Source: Methylobacillus arboreus (lineage in GTDB: Bacteria > Pseudomonadota > Gammaproteobacteria > Burkholderiales > Methylophilaceae). Taken from it: a stretch of DNA of 64,000 nucleotides. The position numbers and the translations under genes are program-made. The notes beneath the pieces are model-generated. The model was not told where the DNA came from, made no database searches, and saw only the letters and a list, made by a program, of their open reading frames with translations. The stretch spans positions 470,448 through 534,447 of the forward strand of contig NZ_JAJAVC010000011.1 in NCBI RefSeq assembly GCF_020532725.1. The letters are read 5' to 3'. Shown one piece after another: positions 9,201-20,739 of this stretch; position 1 is the stretch's first letter; each line of letters opens with the position of its first letter.

Positions 9201-10442
9201 ATGGCAAAGTCCCCCGTTGGTATTAGCGAATTATCCATTCCTGCCTCTGCTGTTCCATCGCAACATTTCTCCCAGCCGGCTTCCAAAATCCCAGTCGGAT
9301 TCGCCATTGCAGCCATCATTCTGGTGGCAATTGCCTTGCGCCCGGGCATTGTCTCCATGGGGCCGCTGCTGCCAGTCATTATTGATGAATTCCAGCTTTC
9401 TCACAGTGCTGCATCACTGCTAACGACAATCCCGGATTTGCTCATGGGGCTGCTGGCCTTGCCAACACCCTGGCTGGCACATCGTTATGGGCGCGATCCG
9501 GTGTTGCTACTGGCCTTGCTGCTTTTGTGCGTGGCGATTGCTGCGCGTGCCTTTGCCAATAGTGTGGATGTGCTGCTCCTGACTACAGCTGGCGTGGGGG
9601 CGGGCATTGCCATCGCTGGCGCATTGATTGCCGGTTATATAAAGGGCAATTTTCCGCACAAGGCCGCCATGGTCATGGGTATTTACGCCACCGCGCTTTC
9701 CTTTGGCAGTACGCTCTCAGCCGCGGTGTCAGGGCCAATCGCCATGCATCATGACTCGGGCTGGCGGCTGGGTGCCGGTGTATGGAGTATTTTTGCGGCA
9801 ATAGGCCTGGTCACATGGTTATTGATCGCACGGTTGGAGCGAGGCCATGCCCAACCGCAATCACGCCCTGCACGTTTGCCATGGGGCAATCGCACGGCCT
9901 GGCTGGTTGCCTTGTTCTTTGCCGCTGACAACTTCTTGTTTTATGCCGTGTTGTCATGGACGGCACCCATGTACATTGAATATGGGCTGGATACCTCCAC
10001 AGCCGGATTCATCCTCGCAACATTCACCACTGTGTTCATGATTGCCAACCCCATACTGGGCGCCATCAGCAAATCCATCGACCGGCGTGGCTTATTGGCT
10101 GCCTGCGCAGCCCTGGCGGTTGTTGGCTTGGTATTGATTGCCATGGCACCGACATGGTCGCCGTTCGTGAGTATTGCGATTTGTGCATTTGGCTTGGGCG
10201 GCGCCTTTACATTGGGCATGACCTTGCCGCTGGACAATACCCATAGCGTGGATGAAGCCAATGCCTGGAATGCGTTTGTGTTGACGGTGGGCTACTTGAT
10301 CGCTGCCGCAGGCCCGCTGTCTGTCGGTTTCCTGCGCGATTTCATGCATGATTTCCATCTGGCAAGCTGGCTGCTGGTGTTAGTGGCAGTCGCCATGTTG
10401 CTGGTCACTCCGCTACTTAAACCGCATCATTTAGCACATTAG
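9201..10442 (+). CDS. MFS transporter, cyanate/NimT-like (CynX family)
   Basis: A 413-residue major-facilitator protein with about 12 hydrophobic helices. The start of helix 1, IALRPGIVSMGPLLPVI, matches the CynX/YeaN branch, where 'LRP....GPL' is characteristic. The inter-helix motif AHRYGRDPVLL resembles the MFS loop 2-3 signature. Substrate is unknown; relatives carry cyanate, nitroimidazole or other small anions. The N-terminal 35 residues are a polar extension. It ends one base before the open frame leading to the next gene, but a fresh ribosome binding site there argues for independent translation. Confidence 0.82.
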   Translation: MAKSPVGISELSIPASAVPSQHFSQPASKIPVGFAIAAIILVAIALRPGIVSMGPLLPVIIDEFQLSHSAASLLTTIPDLLMGLLALPTPWLAHRYGRDPVLLLALLLLCVAIAARAFANSVDVLLLTTAGVGAGIAIAGALIAGYIKGNFPHKAAMVMGIYATALSFGSTLSAAVSGPIAMHHDSGWRLGAGVWSIFAAIGLVTWLLIARLERGHAQPQSRPARLPWGNRTAWLVALFFAADNFLFYAVLSWTAPMYIEYGLDTSTAGFILATFTTVFMIANPILGAISKSIDRRGLLAACAALAVVGLVLIAMAPTWSPFVSIAICAFGLGGAFTLGMTLPLDNTHSVDEANAWNAFVLTVGYLIAAAGPLSVGFLRDFMHDFHLASWLLVLVAVAMLLVTPLLKPHHLAH

Positions 10443-10526
10443 TTGAGTTTGCCTGCATTCAAACGCATAATCAAAAGCATAGGCTGGATAATGCTAAAAA
10501 TAACGTTGCGAATACAGGAGGAAAGT

Positions 10527-11393
10527 ATGCATAAAACGGTGGTTACTGCCTTGCTTGGCAGCTTGTTGATGGCTTCAGGACTGGCTTGGGCACATGATGT
10601 GAAAGTGGTCACGGGATTCAAGAACCCTGAATCGGTAGTGGTGGATAAGGTTGGCCGGGTTTATGTTTCAGAAATCGGCGAGTTCGATAAGGATGGCGAC
10701 GGCCAGATCAGCGTGATTGACGCAGATGGCAAGCCCAAGGTGTTTGCCAAGGGTTTGAACGACCCCAAGGGCCTGGCGTTCGTCGGGAATGATTTATATG
10801 TGGCGGACAAGGACCGCATACTCAAGATAGGCAAGGATGGCCAATGGACGGTATTGGTTGATAAAGGCGCTTTCCCGTCATTGCCTAAGTTCCTCAATGA
10901 CCTAGAGCCTGATTTTGCCGGTGATTACCTGTTTGTCAGCGATAGCGGCGACATTGCCAACCAGGGTGGCACTAGCGGCGCCATCTATAGAATAACCTTG
11001 GCAACCGGTAAGGTGAGCACTGTCATCAACCACCAGCAGGATGCCAGAATTAAGTCGCCCAATGGATTATGGATGGATGATACCGGGGAAGTGCTGATCT
11101 ACGTCGATTTTGCGAGCGGCATCTTATACAAGCTCGATCTTCTCAATCGTCACCTGATCGAGTTGGCAAATGGATTTGGCGGTGGCGACGGGCTGGCACT
11201 GGGGGCGAACAAGAAGCTCTACATCAGCGATTACGTCAATGGCAAGGTGTTCAGCCTCAGTGTTGAGGATGAAGTCAAACTTGAAAAACAGGGCTTCCAG
11301 AGCGCGGCGGATATCGGTATCACGCCTGATGGCAAAACTCTTTTGGTGCCCGATATGAAGGCCGGAACGGTCACCTGGGTGCATTTGCATTGA
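10527..11393 (+). CDS. Periplasmic SMP-30/NHL-type beta-propeller protein
   Basis: The start at ATG 10527 is fixed by an AGGAGGAAAG ribosome binding site and by the signal peptide that follows (MHKTVVTALLGSLLMASGLAWA). The mature ~265 residues show repeated propeller strands such as NPESVVVDKVGRVYVSEIG, DPKGLAFVGNDLYVAD, SPNGLWMDDTGEVLIYVD and GLALGANKKLYISDY, as in SMP-30/gluconolactonase and NHL proteins. A lactonase activity is possible but the metal ligands cannot be confirmed. A bidirectional terminator follows. Confidence 0.78.
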   Translation: MHKTVVTALLGSLLMASGLAWAHDVKVVTGFKNPESVVVDKVGRVYVSEIGEFDKDGDGQISVIDADGKPKVFAKGLNDPKGLAFVGNDLYVADKDRILKIGKDGQWTVLVDKGAFPSLPKFLNDLEPDFAGDYLFVSDSGDIANQGGTSGAIYRITLATGKVSTVINHQQDARIKSPNGLWMDDTGEVLIYVDFASGILYKLDLLNRHLIELANGFGGGDGLALGANKKLYISDYVNGKVFSLSVEDEVKLEKQGFQSAADIGITPDGKTLLVPDMKAGTVTWVHLH

Positions 11394-11412
11394 TTTAATC
11401 GGGCATAAAGAC

Positions 11413-11440
11413 AAAGCCGCCTGCATGCACGCGGCTTTTT
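11413..11440. terminator. Bidirectional terminator between the propeller gene and phosphoketolase
   Basis: AAGCCGC (11414-11420) and GCGGCTT (11431-11437) flank a ten-base loop and are followed by TTTTT on the plus strand and AAA before the left arm. The hairpin lies between two converging genes and can serve both. Confidence 0.75.
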
Positions 11441-11460
11441 AGTGTGACATCATCTGGCAG

Positions 11461-13836
11461 TCAGTCATTCCATGGCTGCCATTTCCAGTCCCTGATTTCC
11501 GGCATGTCCTCACCGTGTTGCCAGATATATTGCTTGTGCTGGGCCAACTTCTCATCCATCAGGGCATCCAGTACAACGGCGTTTTCAATATGCGGTAGCC
11601 AGCGCAATGTGTTCTTGACAAGGTTATAGCGGTCCAGGCGGTTAAGCACGGTCATGTCGAATGGGGTAGTGGTCGTGCCTTCTTCCAGGAAACCGTGAAC
11701 GTGGAAATTGGCATGGTTATGCCGCTTGTAGGCGAGGCGGTGGATCAGACCGGGATAGCCATGGAAGGCAAAGATTACCGGCTTGTCACGTGTGAACAGC
11801 TCGTCGAAGGCTTCATCGGTGAGCCCGTGCGGATGCACGTCGTGCGGTACCAGGGTCATGAGGTCTACGGCGTTGACGTAGCGTATCTTGAGCCCGGGTA
11901 CATGCTCGCGCAGCAGCATGACGGCGGCGAGCGATTCCATCACCGGCACATCCCCCGCGCTGGCGATAACCAGGTCAGGCTCTTCGTCTGCTGCGCAATT
12001 GCCAGCCCAATCCCAGATACTGGCGCCATGCCGCGCATGTTCGATCGCGGCGGGCATGTCCAGCCATTGCCCCTGCGGCTGCTTGCCTGCGACGATGACG
12101 TTGATGAGGTTACGGCTTTGCAGGCAGTGGTCGGTGACGGCAATCAGCGTGTTGGCATCGGCGGGCAGGTAGATGCGGATGATGTCGGGTTTTTTATTGG
12201 CGACATGGTCGATGAAACCTGGGTCCTGATGCGAGAAGCCGTTGTGATCCTGGCGCCAGACGTGCGAGCTCAGTAGGATATTGAGCGAGGCAATCGGTTT
12301 GCGCCATGGGATATGCCCGCATTCCTTGAGCCACTTGGCATGCTGGTTGAACATAGAGTCGATGATGTGGATGAACGCCTCGTAGCAGGAGAAGAAACCA
12401 TGGCGGCCAGTGAGCAAATAGCCTTCCAGCCAGCCCTCGCAACTGTGCTCGGAAAGGATTTCCATGACGCCGCCATGCGGCGCGAGATTCTCGTCGTTTT
12501 CCAGCCGCTCTGCCATCCATTGCCGCTTGGTGACTTCGAAGAAGGCCTGGAGGCGGTTGGAGTTGTTTTCATCAGGGCTGAACACGCGGAAGTTATGCGG
12601 GTTGAGCCGCCAGACCTCGGCCAGATATTTGCCGAGTTCACCTGTGGTGCTGGCCTCGCGTTCGCCAGGCTGGGTGACGGCATAAGCAAACTTGCGGAAA
12701 TCCGGTAGCTCCAGTGGTTTTAGCAGCACGCCGCCGTTGGCATGCGGGTTGGCGCCCATGCGGCGCTTGCCCTTGGGGGCGAGGGCGCGCAGTTCTCCCT
12801 TGAGCCTGCCTTGTTCGTCAAATAGCTCATGAGGCGCATACGACAAGAGCCAGTCCTGCAGCAGATCGATATGCTCGGGTTTCTGCATTTCACCAAACGG
12901 CACCTGGTGCGCTCGGAAAGTGCCGGTGCTTTGTTTGCCATCCACCTCTTTAGGCCCGGTCCACCCTTTGGGCGAGCGCAGGATGATCATGGGCCACTGC
13001 GGGCGGGTAACCTCGCGCCTCAACTTGGCCTCGCGCTTGATCGCATGGATTTCTTCCACCACCTGTTCCATCACGCTCGCCATGCGCTGGTGCATCAGTT
13101 CCGGCTCGCTGCCTTCTACGAAGTAGGGCTTGTAGCCATAGCCTTCAAATAGCTTTTGCAGTTCTTCATGGCTGATGCGCGCGAGTATGGTGGGATTGGC
13201 GATCTTGTAGCCGTTTAGGTGCAGGATGGGCAGCACCACGCCGTCAGTCTGCGGGTTGAGGAATTTGTTGCCGTGCCAAGAGGTGGCGAGCGGTCCGGTT
13301 TCCGCCTCGCCGTCGCCCACTACACAACAGGCGATCAGGCTCGGGTTGTCGAATACCGCGCCGAACGCATGTAACAGGCAATAGCCCAGTTCTCCACCCT
13401 CGTTGATCGAGCCGGGTGTTTGCGCCGAGGCATGGCTGGGAATGCCGCCGGGGAAGGAAAACTGCTTGAACAGCTTGGCTATGCCGGCTTCGTCCTCGGT
13501 GATTTCCGGGAAAAGTTCGGTATAACTGCCTTCGAGGTAGGTGTTGGCGACAACCGCAGGGCCGCCGTGCCCCGGCCCGGTGATGTAGATCATGTCGAGG
13601 TCGTGTTTTTTTATAACGCGATTGGCATGGACATAGATGAAATTAAGTCCGGGCGTCGTACCCCAGTGTCCCAATAGCCGCGGCTTGATATGTTCGGGCA
13701 GCAGGGGTGTCTTGAGCAGCGGGTTGGCGTAGAGGTAGATCTGGCCGACAGAGAGGTAATTGGCTGCACGCCAGTAAGCATGCAACTGCGATAGCTCATG
13801 CTTATCCAGGATATTGTTCGCGGCTTGGTCCAGCAT
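11461..13836 (-). CDS. xfp: Phosphoketolase (xylulose-5-phosphate/fructose-6-phosphate)
   Basis: Thiamine-diphosphate enzyme that splits xylulose 5-phosphate (and often fructose 6-phosphate) with phosphate to acetyl phosphate and a C3 or C4 sugar phosphate. The 791-residue length is normal. Motifs include [60 protein letters not shown] (the phosphoketolase signature) and [21 protein letters not shown] (the ThDP-binding GDGE...N). ATG 13836 has a GAGGAG site seven bases upstream and gives MLDQAANN; the ATG at 13842 is too close to it. In a RuMP methylotroph it would give a carbon-saving route to acetyl-CoA. Confidence 0.95.
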   Translation of the reverse strand: MLDQAANNILDKHELSQLHAYWRAANYLSVGQIYLYANPLLKTPLLPEHIKPRLLGHWGTTPGLNFIYVHANRVIKKHDLDMIYITGPGHGGPAVVANTYLEGSYTELFPEITEDEAGIAKLFKQFSFPGGIPSHASAQTPGSINEGGELGYCLLHAFGAVFDNPSLIACCVVGDGEAETGPLATSWHGNKFLNPQTDGVVLPILHLNGYKIANPTILARISHEELQKLFEGYGYKPYFVEGSEPELMHQRMASVMEQVVEEIHAIKREAKLRREVTRPQWPMIILRSPKGWTGPKEVDGKQSTGTFRAHQVPFGEMQKPEHIDLLQDWLLSYAPHELFDEQGRLKGELRALAPKGKRRMGANPHANGGVLLKPLELPDFRKFAYAVTQPGEREASTTGELGKYLAEVWRLNPHNFRVFSPDENNSNRLQAFFEVTKRQWMAERLENDENLAPHGGVMEILSEHSCEGWLEGYLLTGRHGFFSCYEAFIHIIDSMFNQHAKWLKECGHIPWRKPIASLNILLSSHVWRQDHNGFSHQDPGFIDHVANKKPDIIRIYLPADANTLIAVTDHCLQSRNLINVIVAGKQPQGQWLDMPAAIEHARHGASIWDWAGNCAADEEPDLVIASAGDVPVMESLAAVMLLREHVPGLKIRYVNAVDLMTLVPHDVHPHGLTDEAFDELFTRDKPVIFAFHGYPGLIHRLAYKRHNHANFHVHGFLEEGTTTTPFDMTVLNRLDRYNLVKNTLRWLPHIENAVVLDALMDEKLAQHKQYIWQHGEDMPEIRDWKWQPWND

Positions 13837-13983
13837 TGACATTCTCCTCGGGGCGGATAATTCATGATAACAGCAGGGATTGGTATGGCAACCCTGAATA
13901 TGTGAAGTTTCATGGCTGGCGGGGCAACGTGCCCTACGAAAAGACATTGAACAGGCTCTCAGGCTGGTCTTATACTTTGAGGC

Positions 13984-14241
13984 ATGAACGTACAGGCCTT
14001 GATGCAGCTGTTAGAGGAAATCGAAAGCGAGGACCCGGTTGATTTTTCCGGCTTGCCGTTTGATGCCGATGACTTGCGTCAACTGGCCTGCATCAATGTG
14101 GCAGAGATCATGGAAAGGTTCCGCGAGGACAATCCCGCTGAAGACCGGGAAATGGTAATGGCTGCGACGGTGACCCGCCTGATCCTGGAGAACATGGTAT
14201 TGCAAGCGAGGCTGGCTATCCTGCTGCAGAATGAGGACTGA
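13984..14241 (+). CDS. Hypothetical small acidic protein
   Basis: An 85-residue, strongly acidic, helix-rich soluble protein ([34 protein letters not shown], then [15 protein letters not shown]). I do not recognise it. It sits between phosphoketolase, which is divergent, and the PAAR gene, which converges on it with an eight-base gap. There is no signal peptide. A link to either neighbour is not shown. Confidence 0.55.
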   Translation: MNVQALMQLLEEIESEDPVDFSGLPFDADDLRQLACINVAEIMERFREDNPAEDREMVMAATVTRLILENMVLQARLAILLQNED

Positions 14242-14248
14242 TGTTAGG

Positions 14249-14515
14249 CTATCCAATCAATACATGAACAGCACCAGGCGGCATGATGTGACCTCCTGTC
14301 GCGGTATGGTCGCCCACTCGTGCTGCAGGCATGCCGTTGATGAAAACAGTCGATGAGCCTTGCACTATGGCGTCGATACCATCGCCATGGCCTATGCAAG
14401 CCGCGGGCATGCCGCCAATCAATACTGTAGGGCAGCCATTCATGATACGGCTGATGCGAGGAATGGCCCTGTTAAAGGTCAGCAGGCGGTCTCCTAGACG
14501 TGCAGCGGTTTTCAT
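14249..14515 (-). CDS. PAAR-domain spike tip protein
   Basis: An 88-residue PAAR-repeat protein: repeated NGCPTVLIGGMPAACIGHGD, STVFINGMPAARVGDHTATGG and HIMPPGAVHVLIG. PAAR proteins cap the VgrG/gp5 spike of contractile injection systems as a sharpened, metal-bound cone. No toxin extension is fused to it. It begins 17 bases after the VgrG stop and is the last gene of the sheath-VgrG-PAAR cassette on the minus strand. Confidence 0.9.
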   Translation of the reverse strand: MKTAARLGDRLLTFNRAIPRISRIMNGCPTVLIGGMPAACIGHGDGIDAIVQGSSTVFINGMPAARVGDHTATGGHIMPPGAVHVLIG

Positions 14516-14532
14516 TTAGCTTTTCCTGTTAG

Positions 14533-16170
14533 TTAATTAATGTGCACCATGCTTCCCTTAAGCGTCAGGGTAGCGGAGGAGTTTATTTCCACAGTTCCTC
14601 CCTTCAGGCGCAAAGCGTGTTCAGCCTCAAGATCAATATTGAGGCCCTTGATCTTGAGGCTGTCGCTTTCCAGGAAGATACGAGCACTTTGCAGGTGTAG
14701 TCCGTCTTTAGTGAAACGTATTTTATTCTGGTGCTGATCCTCAAGCAGGAAAGTTTCTGCGGTGTCTTGGCTCAAAAGTAAGTTTGTACCATTCCTGGTG
14801 CTGATTTGCACTTGCTGCCTATTGTCGTCGAAGGTCAGTTTAAGCTGACCGGGGCTTTGAAATCCATGCTGATCGGTATCTTCCCATGGTGGAAATATGG
14901 CGCTGCTGTGACAGGCGCCCAGGATCACAATGTCGTTTGGATCCTCGCTGATTAGCCCCAAAATCACCTCACTGCCTATGGCGGGACGGAACACAGTGCC
15001 TGAATTCATCCCGGCTTGCAGGGTGGCTAGCCTTGTCCAGGTGCCTTGCCCTTGCGGGTCGATCAAGGGGCAGGTGACCTTAATCCTGCCTTCGCCTGTT
15101 GGGTCGTTGCCACCGTCGATTACTTTGCCTATGAGCAGGTTTGAAAAAGTGTTGGATGTTGGCCGGCCTGCGGTTTGCTGGGGAAGGCCAAGCTCGAAAC
15201 TGGTTTGCGGTGGCGCGCCAGCAGGCCATTCGTAGGTCACTCCGGAAATATAGTAGTTTCCCGAAAGATGGATACCTGTTGCATCAAGCTTCAGGGTTTG
15301 TCCTGGCGTGGCATGGTGTAAACCAAGCGCGCTGATCTTGCCCTGCACCGAAGCAAGCCGTAACTGGGTGAGCCGGGCATTGGCCGCGATTTGCAGTTCT
15401 TCCTCTGTAAATTCGCCAGCGAGGCGTTGTGTACAGGTGTTTCGTGCGGCATCTTCAGCTCGGGGTGCCGTGGCCAGGCGATCATTGACGGAGAAATCCG
15501 GAACTTCCGCCTTGACCTCGAATAATGCCTGATCACTGGAATTCCAGGCAACCAGGCTTAGTCCGCCGACTTGCTGGCTGGCATCCACAGCAATATCCAG
15601 GTTGATGATTGCTTTATAAGGCAGGGAGAATCCCTGGCCGGGTTGCAAAGTGGGAGAGGTCACGATCAGCTTTTTGCCTGAGAAGTATGCTACCAACCCG
15701 TTCGCATCTAGGCGTTGCAGCAGGAAATCCCAATCGCTGACATTGTGCTGGACAAGGCCGTTGTGATGCAGCGTCGAGGGAGTGATCTCGGCTTCAATCT
15801 CATGCGGTGCCAGCAATTCCTGGATAGTCTGGAGATCGGAGTTTTCTGCAAAATAGCGGCTGCGCGTATGCGTTTGTAAAGTAACGGCTTCGTGCTGGCA
15901 GATCAGCGTAAGCAAATACGCGCCTGCTTCAAACCGGACTTTTTGCTGCTGTATCTTTCCCTGGAACAAGGCTTGGTCATTGGCCTGAATTCCAAGCAAT
16001 TGGCCGGGGAGCAGGTTGCCGCTGGCTTGGTCGAATGCGTTTAATGTGTCGAATTCGAGCTGCAAGTATGCGTTCGGTAATGCATTCAGGCGTTGCTCGA
16101 TACGGAGTGTCTTGATGTTGCCAGCGAGGCTGGAGCGCGTGCCATTGATGACCAGGCTGGGAATTGTCAT
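14533..16170 (-). CDS. VgrG-like spike protein of a contractile injection system
   Basis: A 545-residue spike protein. The N-terminal ~330 residues resemble the gp27/gpD (late control D) fold (LPGQLLGIQANDQALFQGKI; NVSDWDFLLQRLDANGLVAYF). Next comes a gp5 OB-like domain (LLIGKVIDGGNDPTGEGRIKVTCPL, then SEVILGLISEDPNDIVILGACHS). The C-terminus is a beta-helical region of short strands (KDGLHLQSARIFLESDSLKIKG) ending TLTLKGSMVHIN. The length and lack of an effector domain fit the Afp8/Pvc8 type of extracellular contractile systems better than a type VI VgrG. Its ATG overlaps the sheath stop (TGATG), so translation is probably coupled. Confidence 0.88.
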   Translation of the reverse strand: MTIPSLVINGTRSSLAGNIKTLRIEQRLNALPNAYLQLEFDTLNAFDQASGNLLPGQLLGIQANDQALFQGKIQQQKVRFEAGAYLLTLICQHEAVTLQTHTRSRYFAENSDLQTIQELLAPHEIEAEITPSTLHHNGLVQHNVSDWDFLLQRLDANGLVAYFSGKKLIVTSPTLQPGQGFSLPYKAIINLDIAVDASQQVGGLSLVAWNSSDQALFEVKAEVPDFSVNDRLATAPRAEDAARNTCTQRLAGEFTEEELQIAANARLTQLRLASVQGKISALGLHHATPGQTLKLDATGIHLSGNYYISGVTYEWPAGAPPQTSFELGLPQQTAGRPTSNTFSNLLIGKVIDGGNDPTGEGRIKVTCPLIDPQGQGTWTRLATLQAGMNSGTVFRPAIGSEVILGLISEDPNDIVILGACHSSAIFPPWEDTDQHGFQSPGQLKLTFDDNRQQVQISTRNGTNLLLSQDTAETFLLEDQHQNKIRFTKDGLHLQSARIFLESDSLKIKGLNIDLEAEHALRLKGGTVEINSSATLTLKGSMVHIN

Positions 16171-17678
16171 CAGGAGGATTCCAGCGGCCGGGGCTTGGTT
16201 GCCTTTACATACTGGGCTGGCTTGACAGTGACGTTGATGGGGCTGGTCTTGGCGCGGACTCTTACTTTCTTGGACGGTGCAATGTCTTTGACCGCGGCAC
16301 CAGGCTTGGCAGCTTCTGCAGTAGGTGTAGCCTGCTGAATTCTCAGAATGATAAATTCAGCAGGTTTTGCCAAGGCAATGCCAACTTCAATGATTAACCT
16401 TCCAGCTGAAATATCCTGGCTGGTCATGGTCTGGTTAAGGCCTGCTCTTACATAGAATGCATGCTCTGGCTTGTCGCCGCTCAAGCCGCCGTCCTGCCAT
16501 AGCTTGTGTAGAAATGCATGATAACTCTGGCGGATGCGTGCCCAGGTTCTTTCGTCGTTGGTTTCAAAGTTCTGCTGGACCAGATGGCGGCGCAGCGAGG
16601 CCAGAACAAAGCTGCGGGTGCGCACCTGTGAGATGTAGCGCCATTCATGATCGTTGCCTGCCAGTGTGCGGGCGCCCCACATCAATATTCCGCGGCCATT
16701 GAACTTGCGGATGGCATTGATGGATTTACCTTCATGTTTATCAATATTCAAGGGTTCCTGTATGTTGTCAGTGATGCTGGCGCTGAGGCCGAGAACCTCA
16801 TTGATTGGTACCTGTGACGGTGTTTTCCATATGCCACGGTTGCGGTCATGTGCGTGGAAAAGGCCGATGATGGTGCCGTTGGGGGGAATCATCCTGCCGA
16901 TGGCGATATCGGGAGACTCTTCCAGGCGCTTGTGCAGCAGACGCGACTGCAGCCTGGTGGCCTTGTGGTATTGATTCCAGGCAGCAGCGACACCTGGTGT
17001 GTACTTGATTTCCAGGTCTTCGTAATGTTCGGCGCGAGGCTGGGCTATCTCCAGCCAGGGCAGGAAGGCAGCGCCATGGCGGAGCCACTGCTTGCCTACG
17101 CTGTCGCGAAAGGTTGCTACGGTAGTTGGCAGGGTCTGGTCGTTGCAGTAGGGAACATCCAGGATAGCCAGGCAATGGTCCTGCTGCTGGCAGTATTGCA
17201 GCAGCTTGTGCTGTAGCTGAGGCAGTTTCGGCAGGCATATGGCATCCGGAATTGCCACCATAGTAAAAGCAGCGCTGGCGGGTAGCCGGCTGATGGCCGA
17301 TTCCAATGTCACTGTATCCGGGGCCTTGGGATAAGGCCCGACTGACAGGATTTCGCACAAGCCGCCGCCATTGGCGAAATACTGCTGGATGCACGCATGC
17401 AGATAAAACGGGCTGTAACTTGCCGCATTGACAATACGGCCTGTGCCGTCCAATACAACCTGCAAGGTCTCAGGGGCCCCTTTGCCGAAGCATTGTTCGT
17501 ATTCTGCCAATGATGTAATGGAATAAGGTTGGCCCGGCGGCAGAGAGGCTCCATTCCTGTCGACGGATTTCTCGGTATAGCCGATGAAGAGCGGCAGGCA
17601 AGTGGCGGCAGCTTCGGCGCTGGCCGGAATCTGTGGTATTTCTTCCACGTAAACTCCAGGATATTGGTGATTCCCCAT
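16170..17678 (-). CDS. Contractile tail sheath protein with basic C-terminal extension
   Basis: The sheath subunit whose contraction drives the spike through a target membrane. The N-terminus PGVYVEEIPQIPASAEAAATCLPLFIGYTEK is the classic sheath start, and the C-terminal domain runs ...RYISQVRTRSFVLASLRRHLVQQNFETN... to IEVGIALAKPAEFIILRIQQ, the 'LKPAEFVILKI' end seen in phage and Afp/PVC sheaths. About 53 further residues (450-502) follow, rich in Lys, Ala and Pro, net charge about +8, not part of the usual fold. AAAGGGGCGGGGC precedes the ATG. The first gene of the cassette; no tube gene follows. Confidence 0.9.
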   Translation of the reverse strand: MGNHQYPGVYVEEIPQIPASAEAAATCLPLFIGYTEKSVDRNGASLPPGQPYSITSLAEYEQCFGKGAPETLQVVLDGTGRIVNAASYSPFYLHACIQQYFANGGGLCEILSVGPYPKAPDTVTLESAISRLPASAAFTMVAIPDAICLPKLPQLQHKLLQYCQQQDHCLAILDVPYCNDQTLPTTVATFRDSVGKQWLRHGAAFLPWLEIAQPRAEHYEDLEIKYTPGVAAAWNQYHKATRLQSRLLHKRLEESPDIAIGRMIPPNGTIIGLFHAHDRNRGIWKTPSQVPINEVLGLSASITDNIQEPLNIDKHEGKSINAIRKFNGRGILMWGARTLAGNDHEWRYISQVRTRSFVLASLRRHLVQQNFETNDERTWARIRQSYHAFLHKLWQDGGLSGDKPEHAFYVRAGLNQTMTSQDISAGRLIIEVGIALAKPAEFIILRIQQATPTAEAAKPGAAVKDIAPSKKVRVRAKTSPINVTVKPAQYVKATKPRPLESS

Positions 17679-17810
17679 GCCCCGCCCCTTTAGATTCTTT
17701 TAAATATACTCATATTACTGCAAATTACGGCTGAGATTAAGTTTTATGTAAATTGTTGTAAATTCAGGCGTGTCTTTGGTAAATGCTGTGCGTAAAGTTA
17801 AAATGCGCGC

Positions 17811-18644
17811 ATGAAACCAGAAGCATCATCAATGCCGGGAGGCACAAAGGAATTGCGGCAGGCCGCACTAGTCTTGCTTTGTATCAGTGATCCAGACGAA
17901 AAGGCAAATGGCGTGGCAGTGTTGCGTGAGGCTTGGCTTGCAGGCGAGGCCGACATAGCGCCACAGCTTCATCTTGAGTCGGTGCAGGCAATTCCGGGCC
18001 GGCCGGTAAAGCCGGAACTCGTATCGCCCTTGTTGCTGGAGAAGCGGTCCATGAGAACCGCGGAGGGCAGGGCCGCCCTGATCCATGCCTTGGCACATAT
18101 CGAGTTCAACGCCATCAATCTTGCCTTGGATGCCGTCTGGCGCTTTGCTGGGATGCCCGCAGAATACTATGCAGACTGGCTAAAGATCGCCGCCGAGGAA
18201 GCGTTGCATTTTGGCTTGCTGCATGAACACTTGCAAAGCCTGGGCTATCGTTATGGCGATTTCACCGGGCATGACAGCTTGTGGGAAATGGTGGCAAAAA
18301 CCAGCGATGATGTGCTGGCGCGCATGGCGCTGGTGCCCCGCACGCTGGAGGCGCGCGGCCTGGATGCTTCGCCGCCATTGCGTGCCAAGCTGGCACAGGC
18401 GGGCGATCTTCATGCCGCGGCGATTCTGGACATATTGCTGCGCGACGAGATCGGGCACGTGGCGATCGGCAACCGCTGGTATGGCTGGCTATGTGAACAG
18501 CGCGGCCTGGAACCGATAGCCACTTATGCATTGCTCACCGAGCAATATGCCGCCCCCAAGCTGCGCGGGCCGTTCAATTTTCCTGCCAGGAAGGCAGCGG
18601 GATTCAGCGAGGCAGAGCTTGCGTTGCTGGCGGAACGCAAATAG
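17811..18644 (+). CDS. DUF455 ferritin-like domain protein
   Basis: A 277-residue DUF455 family protein. Helices carry carboxylate/histidine pairs typical of ferritin-like di-iron folds: ALIHALAHIEFNAINLALD (E..H region), DWLKIAAEEALHFGLLHEHL (EE..H) and LLRDEIGHVAIGNRWY (E..H). Together they could bind a di-metal centre. The function of the family is not established; tRNA-modifying di-iron hydroxylase MiaE has a similar ligand pattern. Divergent from the sheath gene and convergent with the sigma-54 activator. Confidence 0.83.
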   Translation: MKPEASSMPGGTKELRQAALVLLCISDPDEKANGVAVLREAWLAGEADIAPQLHLESVQAIPGRPVKPELVSPLLLEKRSMRTAEGRAALIHALAHIEFNAINLALDAVWRFAGMPAEYYADWLKIAAEEALHFGLLHEHLQSLGYRYGDFTGHDSLWEMVAKTSDDVLARMALVPRTLEARGLDASPPLRAKLAQAGDLHAAAILDILLRDEIGHVAIGNRWYGWLCEQRGLEPIATYALLTEQYAAPKLRGPFNFPARKAAGFSEAELALLAERK

Positions 18645-18666
18645 TCCAGCACAGCATCTTCAACAT

Positions 18667-20562
<1,896 letters not shown>

Positions 20563-20612
20563 AAATAACTGCCTGATTCAATAGGTTGAGATGTGTTCCA
20601 GCCAATGTAGCA

Positions 20613-20636
20613 CCTGTTCAATCCTGACACAACAGG
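20613..20636. promoter_or_regulatory. Candidate upstream activator site for xoxF
   Basis: The inverted repeat CCTGTT (20613-20618) / AACAGG (20631-20636), spaced by 12 bases, lies about 105 bases upstream of the -24 element of xoxF and 50 bases from the regulator start. That is the normal place for the dimeric site of a sigma-54 activator. Binding by the neighbouring AcoR-like protein is inferred. Confidence 0.5.
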
Positions 20637-20739
20637 CCCGCATCTGGCAGGGTGGGAGTTTAATGCATCATTGACCTTGCTATTGTTAAGTCATTGCCAA
20701 TATTGGTTTTTTTAATTTTATCGTCTTGCCAATCCAGGC

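Noticed and set aside
14249-17678. Prophage or type VI secretion locus
   Set aside because: No phage structural, integrase, Hcp, TssB/C or ClpV gene is present; the sheath is the single-chain Afp/phage type, not TssB/C.
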